Source of the DNA: Geomicrobium sp. JCM 19039
GTDB taxonomy: Bacteria > Bacillota > Bacilli > Bacillales > Marinococcaceae
Direction: 5' to 3'
Assembly (NCBI RefSeq): GCF_000698145.1
Contig: NZ_BAXB01000007.1
Coordinates: 103,305 to 167,304 of the forward strand
Length of the DNA stretch: 64,000 bases
Part shown: positions 16,855 to 26,779 of the stretch, piece by piece
How the letters are laid out: each line of letters starts with the position of its first letter
How positions within the stretch are numbered: position 1 is the first letter of the stretch
Translations under genes and position numbers: made by a program
Notes under the pieces: generated by a model
The model's database searches: none
The model's input: only the letters and a program-made list of their open reading frames with translations
What the model was told of the DNA's origin: nothing

Positions 16855-18024
16855 ATGACGAACGTGTATAAATATGGAATCATTATGAACGGGGTTACTG
16901 GGAGAATGGGGACAAGGCAACATCTTATTCGTTCCATTAAAGCGATAAGGGAACAAGGAGGAGTTACATTAGAGAATGGAGATATTGTCTATCCAGAACC
17001 GATTTTGGTCGGAAGAAACGAACATAAATTACAAGCATTATGCGAAGCGCATGGCATTGAGAAGTGGACCACAAATCTTGATGAAGTGCTTTACGACGGC
17101 AACTATCCAATCTATTTCGACTCTCAAACAACGACGAGACGCAAAGAGAGCATTGAAAAAGCAATCGCTGCGGGCAAACATATTTATTGTGAAAAGCCGA
17201 CCGCAACATCGTTACAAGACTCTTTGAAGCTTGCTCGGCTTGCGAAAGATTCGGGTGTTAAAAATGGTGTAGTTCAAGATAAATTATTCCTTCCAGGAAT
17301 TATCAAATTAAAGAAACTCATTGATTCAAAATTTTTCGGTAGAATTTTATCGGTCCGGATGGAATTTGGGTACTGGGTGTTTGAAGGAGACTGGCAAGAG
17401 TGTCAGCGTCCTTCATGGAATTATAAAAAAGAAGAAGGTGGAGGAATCATTAGCGACATGTTCCCACATTGGCGGTATGTCCTCGATCATCTGTTTGGAT
17501 CTGTGGAGGAAGTTAGCTGTACGTATACAACGCACATCGAAAAACGGGTGGATGAACATGGCAATGCATATGAGGCAACCGCGGATGATGCAGCTTATGC
17601 AACGATCAAACTGAAAGATGATGTAATCGCTCAAATTAATTCCTCTTGGGCAGTACGGGTCAATCGTGATGACCTGCTTACAATTCAAGTTGACGGGGAG
17701 TTTGGAAGTGCAGTGGCAGGACTTAGGGAATGCAAGACACAACATCGTGTTAACACACCGAAACCAGTTTGGAACCCTGATCTTGAGAATACGATAGCGT
17801 TTACAAACCAGTGGGAGGATGTTCCGAGTAATGAAATCTATGAGAACGCATTTAAGCTTCAGTGGGAGATGTTCTTAGAACATGTGCATAGCGATACGCC
17901 ATTTCCTTGGGACTTCTTAGAAGGTGCAAGGGGAACACAATTGGCAGACCTCGCGGTGCAATCTTCAGATGAAAAGCGATGGATGAAAGTTCCCTCACTT
18001 GAAAATCAAGAGGTCACTTCATGA
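16855..18024 (+). CDS. Gfo/Idh/MocA-family oxidoreductase (1)
   Basis: 389 residues. An NAD(P)-binding Rossmann domain with NGVTGRMGTRQHLI (about residue 12), then CEKPTATS (about 110), where the Lys is the conserved catalytic residue of the family, then a C-terminal beta-sheet domain. These enzymes oxidise or reduce a ring or chain hydroxyl of sugars, inositols or sugar acids. ATG 16855 has an excellent AAGGAGGG site. The stop overlaps the next start by four bases (ATGA), showing strong translational coupling with the DUF993 gene. First gene of the large uronate operon; the substrate is unknown. Confidence 0.85.
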   Translation: MTNVYKYGIIMNGVTGRMGTRQHLIRSIKAIREQGGVTLENGDIVYPEPILVGRNEHKLQALCEAHGIEKWTTNLDEVLYDGNYPIYFDSQTTTRRKESIEKAIAAGKHIYCEKPTATSLQDSLKLARLAKDSGVKNGVVQDKLFLPGIIKLKKLIDSKFFGRILSVRMEFGYWVFEGDWQECQRPSWNYKKEEGGGIISDMFPHWRYVLDHLFGSVEEVSCTYTTHIEKRVDEHGNAYEATADDAAYATIKLKDDVIAQINSSWAVRVNRDDLLTIQVDGEFGSAVAGLRECKTQHRVNTPKPVWNPDLENTIAFTNQWEDVPSNEIYENAFKLQWEMFLEHVHSDTPFPWDFLEGARGTQLADLAVQSSDEKRWMKVPSLENQEVTS

Positions 18025-19226
18025 CACGAACATCAATTTTTTTACCAACAAGTGATCGACAAGTGGTCGAATACGTGTTGCAAACTAAAGAGATAAAGCA
18101 AGCGGAAAAAGTGACGTTTCATAAGCGAATTGCGTTTTCTGCGGCTCACGTCGTGGCAGATCCATTCTCGACTGGTGACCCATTGAAAGATACAGGTATT
18201 GATTGGGAAGCAACGCTTAACTATCGACATTTTTTATGGAATCTAGGGTTTGCTGTGGCAGAGGCGATGGATACTGCACAACGTGGGATGGGCCTAGAAT
18301 GGAGTCAAGCGAAAACACTGATTACTCGTTCAGTAAAAGAAGCTCAAGCAGTGAATGGGAAAATAGCTTGCGGTGCAGGCACCGACCAGCTTGATCCGAA
18401 TAAGCCTGCCACACTCGATGAAATCGCAATTGCTTACGAAGAACAGTGCGAACATATTGAGCAAGCTGGAGGTCAAGTTATACTAATGGCCAGTCGTGCA
18501 TTGGCGCGCACAGCCAGATCTCCGGAAGATTACGCGTATGTATACGGGCGTGTACTAAGTCAAGTATCGAGTCCTGTCATCCTTCATTGGTTGGGAGAAA
18601 TGTTTGATCCTTCTCTTTCCGGTTATTGGGGCAGCGCGAACCTCAATGAAGCGATGAGTCATTGTTTGGATGTGATTAGGGAGCATCAACAACGAGTAGA
18701 TGGAATTAAAATCTCTTTGCTAGACAAACAGAAAGAAATCGTCATGCGTCGCCAATTACCGGAAAGTGTAAAGATGTATACGGGCGATGACTTTAATTAT
18801 CCGGAGTTAATCGAAGGGGATGAAGTTGGCTATAGCCATGCACTGCTCGGAATCTTTGACGCCATTGCCCCAACAGCGGCAGATGCATTGAATGATTTGG
18901 ATGCAGGAGATGTGGCGGGATATCGCAGAAAAATGGAAAAGACATTGCCATTGGCACGACATATTTTCCAAAAGCCAACGTTCTCTTATAAAACGGGCAT
19001 TGTATTTTTAGCCTACTTGAATGGGCATCAATCCCATTTTCGCATGGTCGGTGGTGCAGAGAGTGCACGTTCTCTTTTACACCTTTCTCAATTGTTTACG
19101 TTGGCAGACCAAGCAGGAGTCCTGACAGCACCTCAATTGGCTACCGAGCGAATGCAGCAGTGGTTAAAGTTGTCTGGTATTCAACAAGGAGGCGAAACAT
19201 GCAGCAAGTACAAGTTGAACGTGTAA
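18021..19226 (+). CDS. DUF993 family, DHDPS-like TIM-barrel protein
   Basis: 401 residues. Matches the DUF993 family, related to dihydrodipicolinate synthase-type class I aldolases. The stretch VDGIKISLLDK (about residue 232) is where DHDPS-like enzymes carry the Schiff-base lysine, and KMYTGDDFNYPEL and GIFDAIAPTAADAL follow in the same order as the DHDPS G-D-D and G.IS..N.AP segments. A class I aldolase or hydrolase reaction on an oxidised sugar acid is a reasonable inference, but no function is established to my knowledge. It is coupled by overlap to genes on both sides. Confidence 0.8.
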   Translation: MTRTSIFLPTSDRQVVEYVLQTKEIKQAEKVTFHKRIAFSAAHVVADPFSTGDPLKDTGIDWEATLNYRHFLWNLGFAVAEAMDTAQRGMGLEWSQAKTLITRSVKEAQAVNGKIACGAGTDQLDPNKPATLDEIAIAYEEQCEHIEQAGGQVILMASRALARTARSPEDYAYVYGRVLSQVSSPVILHWLGEMFDPSLSGYWGSANLNEAMSHCLDVIREHQQRVDGIKISLLDKQKEIVMRRQLPESVKMYTGDDFNYPELIEGDEVGYSHALLGIFDAIAPTAADALNDLDAGDVAGYRRKMEKTLPLARHIFQKPTFSYKTGIVFLAYLNGHQSHFRMVGGAESARSLLHLSQLFTLADQAGVLTAPQLATERMQQWLKLSGIQQGGETCSKYKLNV

Positions 19227-20017
19227 GTTTAAATCAAATTACAACTGAACAGTGGGATGTACGACAGGCCATTGAAGGTTGTGATCGGCATGGCGTGTCA
19301 TGGATTTCATTATGGCGCCACAAAATCCAAGAAGTAGGAATTCAAGAAACGAAGCGAATGCTTCAGGCTCATGGGTTGCAAGTCTCTAGTTTGTGCCGCG
19401 GCGGAATGTTCCCTGCACGTACCAAAAACGAGAGAATAAAACGAATTGAAGACAATAAACGAGCCATTGACGAAGCAGCAGAATTGGGTGCAAAAGTCTT
19501 AGTGCTTGTGTGTGGTGCTTCTGGTGACGATGATCTTGAAGTGAGTCGACAGTGGGTGCTTGAAGGTATCGAAGCAATCTTGCCATATGCAGCTTCACGA
19601 GGGGTTCAATTAGGTATTGAACCGTTACATCCAATGTATGCAGCAGATCGTTCTGTGATCGTTACTGCTGGTGAAGCGAATACGTTAATAGAACATTTCA
19701 ATTCAGCCCACCTCGGTATTGTTCTTGATGTGTTTCATATTTGGTGGGACCCAAACATTATGAAGGAAATTGATCGTGCACATGGAAAAATCCTTGGTTT
19801 TCATGTGTCGGATTGGAAAGTACCGATGAAAGACATGTTTAAAGGCAGAGCCATGATGGGTGATGGGGTGATTAACATTAAAAAATTAAGAGAATCAGTA
19901 GAAAAGAATGGATATTGCGGACCGGTTGAAGTAGAGATTATTAATCAAGATCTTTGGAATCAACCAGGAGATGATGTTCTCGTTCAGATGAAAGAACGAT
20001 TCATTGAGCATGTATAA
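19199..20017 (+). CDS. Sugar phosphate isomerase/epimerase-type TIM barrel
   Basis: 272 residues of the xylose isomerase-like AP-endonuclease-2 superfamily. Expected divalent-metal ligands are visible: E141 (GIEPLHP), D177 (LDVFHIWWD), H202 (GFHVSDW) and E244 (VEVEI). Such proteins isomerise, epimerise or dehydrate ketoses and keto sugar acids. ATG 19199 has AAGGAGG and overlaps the DUF993 gene by 28 bases. In combination with DUF993 and the Gfo/Idh/MocA neighbours, it probably rearranges the oxidised intermediate. Confidence 0.85.
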   Translation: MQQVQVERVSLNQITTEQWDVRQAIEGCDRHGVSWISLWRHKIQEVGIQETKRMLQAHGLQVSSLCRGGMFPARTKNERIKRIEDNKRAIDEAAELGAKVLVLVCGASGDDDLEVSRQWVLEGIEAILPYAASRGVQLGIEPLHPMYAADRSVIVTAGEANTLIEHFNSAHLGIVLDVFHIWWDPNIMKEIDRAHGKILGFHVSDWKVPMKDMFKGRAMMGDGVINIKKLRESVEKNGYCGPVEVEIINQDLWNQPGDDVLVQMKERFIEHV

Positions 20018-20033
20018 GAAATGAGGTGAGCAC

Positions 20034-21098
20034 ATGAAGACATACACCCCGAACCTTAAACTTGGCAGAGCGGTGCAACAGGGAGAGTTCAACATTGCAG
20101 CAATCGGTTTGGATCACAATCATATTTATGGAATGTGCAAAAGACTTGCAGATGCTGGAGCATCTGTGAAGTGGGTGTATGACCCAGATCCTCATAAAAC
20201 GCAATGGTTTAAAGAGAAGTTTCCTGAAGTGGAGGTGGCTCCTTCAGCGCAAACAATTTTAGAAGATCAAGAAGTTCACATGGTTGCGGCTGCGCCGATT
20301 CCTTCTGAAAGAGGAGAGTTAGGTCTAAAAGTCCATCGGCACGGCAAGCATTATTTCACCGCAAAAACACCGTTCACGAGCATCCAACAGTTAGAGAAGG
20401 CAAAAGAGATGGTTAGGCAAACAGGCAAGGTTTGGGCGGTGAATTACAGTGAACGCATTGCCGTTGAAAGTGCCGTTTTTGCCGGACAGCTTATTGAAGA
20501 AGGGGCCATTGGCAGAGTGGTACAAGTCATTGGCACAGGCCCTCACAAGCTGAAAGAGGGAGAGCGTTCTTCTTGGTTTTTTGAAAAGGAGAAATACGGC
20601 GGAATCCTTTGTGATATTGGCAGTCATCAAGTAGAACAATTTCTAACCTTCTCAGGAGCTAAACGTGCTGAAGTGGTGTTTAGTCGTACGGAGAATTATG
20701 CACATCCAGATTATCCGGAACTTGAAGATTTTGGGGAAGTGTCCCTAAAGGCAGATAACGGAGCATCGAATTATTTCCGTGTCGATTGGCTGACACCAGA
20801 TGGGCTTCATTCTTGGGGCGATGGCCGGACATTTATTTTAGGAACAGACGGGTATATTGAATTGCGCAAGAATCTTGACCTCATGCGTAGTCGAGAAAGT
20901 GATCACCTATTTCTTGTTAATCATGAAGGAGAACAATACTTTTCATTAAAAGGTAAAGTAGGACTCCCGTTTTATCACCATCTTATTGGAGACTGTTTGC
21001 ATGGAACTGAGAAGGCAATGACTCAGGAACATGCTTTTCTAGCATCTGAGTTAAGTCTGAAAGCACAGAATATGGCTGAGCGAGAGAGGGGTGGTTGA
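20034..21098 (+). CDS. Gfo/Idh/MocA-family oxidoreductase (2)
   Basis: 354 residues. The Rossmann start is NIAAIGLDHNHIYGM, a variant of GxGxxG typical of a divergent subgroup. The usual EKP is replaced by AKTPFTS (about residue 112), where a Lys is still present. The C-terminal domain has CDIGSHQVEQFL. GAGGTG precedes the start and it overlaps the next gene by eight bases. A second, differently built oxidoreductase in the same operon suggests sequential oxidation and reduction, as in 3-keto-sugar pathways. Confidence 0.85.
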   Translation: MKTYTPNLKLGRAVQQGEFNIAAIGLDHNHIYGMCKRLADAGASVKWVYDPDPHKTQWFKEKFPEVEVAPSAQTILEDQEVHMVAAAPIPSERGELGLKVHRHGKHYFTAKTPFTSIQQLEKAKEMVRQTGKVWAVNYSERIAVESAVFAGQLIEEGAIGRVVQVIGTGPHKLKEGERSSWFFEKEKYGGILCDIGSHQVEQFLTFSGAKRAEVVFSRTENYAHPDYPELEDFGEVSLKADNGASNYFRVDWLTPDGLHSWGDGRTFILGTDGYIELRKNLDLMRSRESDHLFLVNHEGEQYFSLKGKVGLPFYHHLIGDCLHGTEKAMTQEHAFLASELSLKAQNMAERERGG

Positions 21099-22272
21099 GA
21101 TAAAAGAAGTATCTATATTGCTCGTCGGTATCGGCGGTTACGGAAGCACGTATGTGCGTGAACTTCTTTCAATGGATCAATTCTCATTGGTGAAAGGCGT
21201 TGTAGATCCTAACCCAGAGAGGAGTCCATTCTACGCCGAAGTAAAAAAGGGGTCCATTCCAGTCTTTGAAACGGTTGATGAATTCTTTGCAAATCACTCG
21301 GCTGATTTAACAATTATTTCGAGTCCTATACCTTACCATAATGAACAAACTCTTGCCGCTCTAAAACACGACAGCCATGTTTTATGTGAGAAACCATTGA
21401 CAACGGACATTGAACAGATTTATGACATCATTGCGCTTAAGAATGAGAAAAAACGATTTGTTGCTGTTGGCTTCGATTGGTCTTACTCGCGTTCGATACA
21501 AAAATTAAAGGCCGAGGTCATAAGCGGAACCTTTGGTCGGCCCATTCAGTTTAAAACGTTAGTGCTATGGCCAAGGGATGACAATTATTTTCAGCGAGCC
21601 GTATGGGCGGGGAAATGCAAAACTGATGACGGCATACCGATTTATGACAGCGTAGCCAATAATGCAGCGGCTCATTTTCTTCATAACATGTTCTACTTGC
21701 TGGGCAGCACCCCTTTTGAAAGTGCACATCCGTTAAAGCTAGAGTCGGAATTATACCGAGTTAACCCAATTGAAACGTTTGATACATGTGCATTGAGAGT
21801 CAAAGTAGAAGGAGGAACTGAGCTTCTTTATTTAGCGACGCACGCGGGAGCCGAACAAAAAGGCCCGATCTATGAGTATGTTTTTGAAGACGCTGTGATT
21901 CAGTATGAGCGGTATGGTTCAATCATCGTTACGATGCGGGACGGGACGATACGAAGGTACTCGGATCCTGAAGAGGAAAGAAGTCAAAAGCTATTTTCAT
22001 GCATTGAAGCGGTGAAAACTAAAGACTATACACATGTTTTATGCGGTCCCGAATCGGTAATCCCTCACGTAATGTGCATTGATGCCTTGCATACAGCGAT
22101 GAATGACACCATTGTGTTTCCAGATCAATCCGTAATTCGTGAAGACAAACGGAGGTCAGTCAAAGGTTTAGACGAGATCATGAAAAAATCATTTGAATTG
22201 TGGAAGCTTCCAAGCGAGTTAGAAGAAGCTGATTGGGCAGTGCGAGGTTATACATCAATATTCTCACACTAA
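21091..22272 (+). CDS. Gfo/Idh/MocA-family oxidoreductase (3)
   Basis: 393 residues. NAD(P) motif LLVGIGGYGSTYV at the N-terminus, catalytic-type CEKPLTT (about residue 103), then a long substrate domain (FKTLVLWPRDDNYFQRAVW, YDSVANNAAAHFLHNMFY). It starts with an alternative start codon inside the end of oxidoreductase 2 and is followed 11 bases later by uxaA. The NAAAHFLHN segment is seen in uncharacterised oxidoreductases near uronate genes. Substrate unknown. Confidence 0.85.
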   Translation: MVEIKEVSILLVGIGGYGSTYVRELLSMDQFSLVKGVVDPNPERSPFYAEVKKGSIPVFETVDEFFANHSADLTIISSPIPYHNEQTLAALKHDSHVLCEKPLTTDIEQIYDIIALKNEKKRFVAVGFDWSYSRSIQKLKAEVISGTFGRPIQFKTLVLWPRDDNYFQRAVWAGKCKTDDGIPIYDSVANNAAAHFLHNMFYLLGSTPFESAHPLKLESELYRVNPIETFDTCALRVKVEGGTELLYLATHAGAEQKGPIYEYVFEDAVIQYERYGSIIVTMRDGTIRRYSDPEEERSQKLFSCIEAVKTKDYTHVLCGPESVIPHVMCIDALHTAMNDTIVFPDQSVIREDKRRSVKGLDEIMKKSFELWKLPSELEEADWAVRGYTSIFSH

Positions 22273-22283
22273 AGGAGGACGCA

Positions 22284-23782
22284 ATGAGCGTTCAAAATAT
22301 CAAAATACACGATAAAGACAATGTCGCGGTCATGCTCGGCGATGGAAAATCTGGGCAATGGCTAAAAGTCGGAAACGAAACGATTGTATTGAAGGAAGAT
22401 ATTGCAGCAGGTCATAAAGTAGCTCTCCAAGAAATGGCGACAGGTACGGAAATTATAAAGTACGGCAATGCGATCGGGTCAATTACAGAGAATATTATGG
22501 CAGGCAGCTGGGTGCACTCACACAACTTAAAAACAAATTTAGATGGAAAATTAACGTATTCATACAATCCTCTGCAAACAGATCGTGAGAATAAAAAAAG
22601 AGCTCTGTAACGTTCAAAGGGTATCGACGAGGCAATCAAGATGTGGCCATTCGAAATGAGATATGGATTATTAACACGGTAGGCTGCATAAACAAATCTG
22701 CAGAGCTCTTAGCCAAACTGGCAACGAAAGAACTAACTACTGCTGATGAAGTAGATGAGATTCGTAGCTTCCCTCACCCGTTTGGATGTTCACAGCTTGG
22801 TGACGACTTGAAGTATACGCAGCAATTTTTAAGCAGTCTCGTACAACATCCAAATGCAGCTGGTGTACTTGTTATGGGGCTAGGGTGTGAAAATAATACA
22901 ATCCAATCATTTCAATCTATGGTAGGAGAAGTAAAAGATAAGAAAGTCATGTTTTTTAGTGCGCAGGAAGTGGATGACGAGCTTGAAGAAGGACTTCAGT
23001 GCATCTCTGAATTGGTGGAATATGCGAATACTTTTCAGAAAGAAGACATCCCTATTTCTGAATTGAAAATTGGTTTAAAGTGCGGTGGGTCCGATGGGTT
23101 CTCAGGAATTACGGGCAATCCACTGGTTGGGCGGTTTTCTGATCGATTAATTGAAATGGGCGGGACTGCAATTATGACTGAAGTTCCAGAGATGTTTGGC
23201 GCGGAGACGCTGCTCATGAATCGTGCAGAAAGTGAAGACGTATTTCATAAAACCGTTCATCTCGTTAATGATTTTAAGGATTATTTTATCCGGCACAATC
23301 AAGTCGTCTATGAAAACCCTTCCCCAGGTAATAAAGAGGGTGGTATTACAACGCTGGAAGAGAAATCTTTAGGGTGTGTGCAAAAGGGTGGATCTGCTCC
23401 GATTGTGGATGTATTAAGTTATGCGAGCCGAGCGGAAAGAAATGGTCTAAACCTTCTTCAAGGCCCAGGGAACGACCTTGTGTCTGTATCCAATCTTGCA
23501 GCGTCTGGTGCACATATTGTCTTGTTTACGACAGGTAGAGGAACGCCGTATGGCGGTCCCGTGCCAACCGTGAAAATCTCGACAAATACAACGCTTGCCC
23601 GTAAGAAAAAACGGTGGATTGATTTTAATGCCGGTCAAATTGTTGAAGGAGCGAATATCGAAGGCGTTGCAGAAGAGCTGCTTGAATACATTATTAAACT
23701 TGCCTCCGGCGAAGTTCAAACGCAAAACGAGAAGTATGAATTTAAAGAGATAGCCATTTTCAAAGATGGCGTGATTTTGTAA
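22284..23782 (+). CDS. uxaA: Altronate dehydratase (one frameshift)
   Basis: Dehydrates D-altronate to 2-keto-3-deoxy-D-gluconate, the last step of galacturonate breakdown to KDG. The N-terminal SAF domain (about 1-95) has VAVMLGDGKSG and KYGNAIGSI. The C-terminal UxaA domain has the iron-binding type motifs TVGCINKS, PHPFGCSQ, GLKCGGSDGFSGI and FTTGRGTPYGGPVPTVKI. The frame breaks near 22606: the first open frame ends at 22610 and the second begins without a ribosome site. One added base joins them through VTFKGYRRGNQDVAIRNE to 499 residues, the normal single-chain length. ATG 22284 has AAAGGAGG. Confidence 0.9.
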
Positions 23783-23795
23783 GTGAAAGGGTGCA

Positions 23796-25318
23796 ATGTT
23801 TATGGCTATATTAGATCATTCGCTTATCCGCGCAAAAGAACTAGCACCAAAAGAAGCGTACGAACCTCATCCGTTTCGAATTATGCAGTTTGGAGAAGGC
23901 AATTTTATACGTGCATACTTTAATTGGATGATTCATCAGCTCAATACAACCGGAGAGTATCGAGGACGTGCGGTTGCTGTTCAGCCGACTCCTCACGGAA
24001 AGAAGATGTCAATATTTGATAGGCAAGACGGATCATTTACTGTCATGTTAAAAGGATATATGAAGGAAAAGGTCATCGATGAATCGGAGGTAATTACATC
24101 CATTGGCGAAGGGATCAATCCGTATGAAGATTGGGAGCGATTTTTGACGTTTGCCGCATCTGAAGAGTTGCAAGTCATTACGTCAAACACGACAGAAGCA
24201 GGGCTCTCATACACTTACGAACGTTTGGAAAAGGATCGTGCCTGTTTATCTTTCCCGGGCAAAGTAACACAACTATTGTATGCAAGGTATCAAGCTTTTA
24301 AAGGATCAAAGGAGGGTGGATTACATATTCTTCCCTTAGAGTTAATCGACAATAATGGGAGTCTGCTAAAAGAGATTATTTTACGGAAAATCCATGACTG
24401 GGAATTAGGTGGAAATTTCAAAAATTGGGTGTTGAACCATCAATTTTTTATAACACACTCGTTGATCGAATTGTGACCGGCTATCCAAAAGAGAACGACG
24501 AACACTATTTTCATCGGTTAGGGTATGAGGATTATCTTCTCACAGTTGCTGAACCGTATCATCTGCTTGTCATTGAAGGGAACGATACCATTAAGGATAT
24601 TCTTCCTTTGCACAAGGTTAGTGGATTGAATGTGCAGTACGGGGAAGTGAAAGCGTATTCAGAACTCAAAGTGAGACTTCTTAATGCGCCGCATACGATG
24701 ATGTTTGCATTGGCACAGTTTGTCGGTACAACGACTGTCAAACAAGCGATGAGTAATGACCAACTCAGGCAATTTATCAAGGAAGTCATGCACTCGGTTA
24801 TTCGCCCGGTACTTCCTCAAACTGACGAAGAGAAAGAGGCGTATATTGAGGGGGTCATTGAACGCTTTGACAACCCTTATCAGCATCATCAACTTTCGGA
24901 TTTAGGCCTGAATGGAATGCAGAAATTCCGCTCTCGGGTAGTGCCCATTTGGCGCAAGTGGAAAGGTGAGGAAACTGCAGCTGAACATTATCTTAGCTTG
25001 TCACTTGCGGCGTTAATTTATTATTTCCGACCGACAGAGCCCGATCAAGAGAGTGGGACAACGGTCATTAACGGTATCGCGGTGCCTTTGCGAGAGGAAC
25101 TTTCCACCATGAATTTTATGTACGCCGAATGGAACAACGTTTCACAGCGAAAACAAACCATGCAAGAGCTCGTACTGAATGTGATGAACAATGAACAGAT
25201 TTGGAAAGAGAGTATGGAATGTGTGAGTCCTGCAGTTGTTGCTTCGTATTTAACGATTCTATGTAAAGAAGGCGGTAGTGCAGCCATTGAAACGCTAATG
25301 AAGCATACAAACAAGTAA
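23796..25318 (+). CDS. uxaB: Tagaturonate reductase / altronate oxidoreductase (one frameshift)
   Basis: Reduces D-tagaturonate to D-altronate with NADH. A long-chain mannitol dehydrogenase-type protein of about 507 residues. The N-terminal RIMQFGEGNFIRAYFNWMI (about 28-46) is diagnostic, ITSNTTEAGL lies at about 130, and the C-terminal half carries VEPSIFYNTLVDRIVTGYP. One G is missing near 24431, between the two open frames. It lies between uxaA and uxaC with 13-base gaps, so it belongs to the same transcript. Confidence 0.9.
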
Positions 25319-25331
25319 AAGGAGAGGTTGA

Positions 25332-26749
25332 ATGCTAATTTCTAAAGACACGTTTATAGATGATCATTTCTTATTAAACTCAGACGCCGCAAAACAACTT
25401 TACCATGATTATGCGAAAGAGATGCCGATTATTGATTATCATTGTCACGTTCCTCCCAATGAGATTGAACAGAATCGTAAATATGAAAACATCTCGGAAA
25501 TATGGCTACATGGAGATCACTACAAATGGCGAGCGATGCGAATGCTCGGGGTAGATGAATCCTACATTACCGGAGATAAAAGTGATAAAGAGAAATTCAT
25601 GAAGTGGGCAGCGTGTGTTCCGAAAACAATTGGAAACCCATTGTTTCACTGGACTCACTTAGAATTAAAGAGATACTTTGATGTGAATGACATGTTGTCA
25701 GAAACGAATGCTGAGAAGATTTGGGACAAGGTGAATGCTGACTTGCAAGGAGCCGACCTAACCACGAGAAGAATCATTGAAAAATCGAATGTCGAGCTTA
25801 TTTGTACGACAGATGATCCTATCGACAGCTTAGCAAGTCACAAGCGCTTATCTCATGATAAAGAGTTCGAAGTCGCAGTGCTGCCAGCGTTCAGACCTGA
25901 CAAAGTTCTGCAGATTTCTTCACCTGCATTTCAAGAATATGTTCAATTATTAAGCGAAGCATCAAACGCAAGGATTGAACATTTGGACGATCTTATAATG
26001 AGCTTAGAAAAACGAATGACGTATTTCCACGAACATGGATGTCGTTTATCTGACCATGGAATATATGGGATTCCGTTTTCACCGTGTTCAAAAGAAGAAG
26101 CAACCCGCATTTTTCTGAAAGCTTTGAATGGTGAACAAGTGTCAATGATTGATGAGGAAAAATACCAAACGTTCGTATTGCGAGTGCTCGGTCAAATGTA
26201 TCACGATCATAACTGGACGATGCAACTGCATATAAGTGCGATGCGCAACAACAACTCCAAGTGGTTTGAAGTGCTGGGGCTGATACAGGCTTTGACACAA
26301 TTGGTGACCAGCCGATTGCTGCCAAGCTCAATGGTTTCTTAAATGAGTTGGAAAAAGATAATGCGCTCCCAAAAACAATTTTATACAGTGTGAACCCTCA
26401 GTTTAATGAGGTGATTGCTTCCGCGTTAGGTGCCTTTTCTGCGAATGGGCAAGTAGGTAAGATTCAATTCGGTTCAGCCTGGTGGTTTAATGATCACAAG
26501 GAAGGTATGACAAAGCACATGAGTGACCTTGCAAATATTGGCCTATTAAGTACTTTTGTTGGTATGCTGACGGACTCAAGGAGCTTCTTGTCATACACAA
26601 GACACGAATACTTTAGGCGCGTTCTCTGCAGACTGATTGGTGAGTGGGTGGAGAATGGGGAAGCACCAAAGGATTACAAATATTTAGGTGATCTTGTCCA
26701 AAACATATCGTATTGGAATGCAAAACATTATTTCAAATTCCCTATGTGA
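25332..26749 (+). CDS. uxaC: Glucuronate (uronate) isomerase (one frameshift)
   Basis: Isomerises D-galacturonate to D-tagaturonate or D-glucuronate to D-fructuronate; amidohydrolase-like TIM barrel. Metal-site YHCHVPP (about residues 38-44), the [13 protein letters not shown] segment, [10 protein letters not shown] and, after the break, [14 protein letters not shown] and [13 protein letters not shown]. One C is missing at about 26280; joining gives 472 residues, as in the family. AAAAGGAGAGG precedes the ATG. It ends 12 bases before the pectate lyase gene. Confidence 0.92.
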
Positions 26750-26779
26750 AAGGGGTATTAAATGAAAGGAGGGAACGAA

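Noticed and set aside
22284..23782. Two-subunit altronate dehydratase (separate small SAF protein and large protein)
   Set aside because: The second frame lacks a start codon with a ribosome site, the linker FKGYRRG...AIRNE is already coded upstream of it, and one added base gives the usual single chain of 499 residues.
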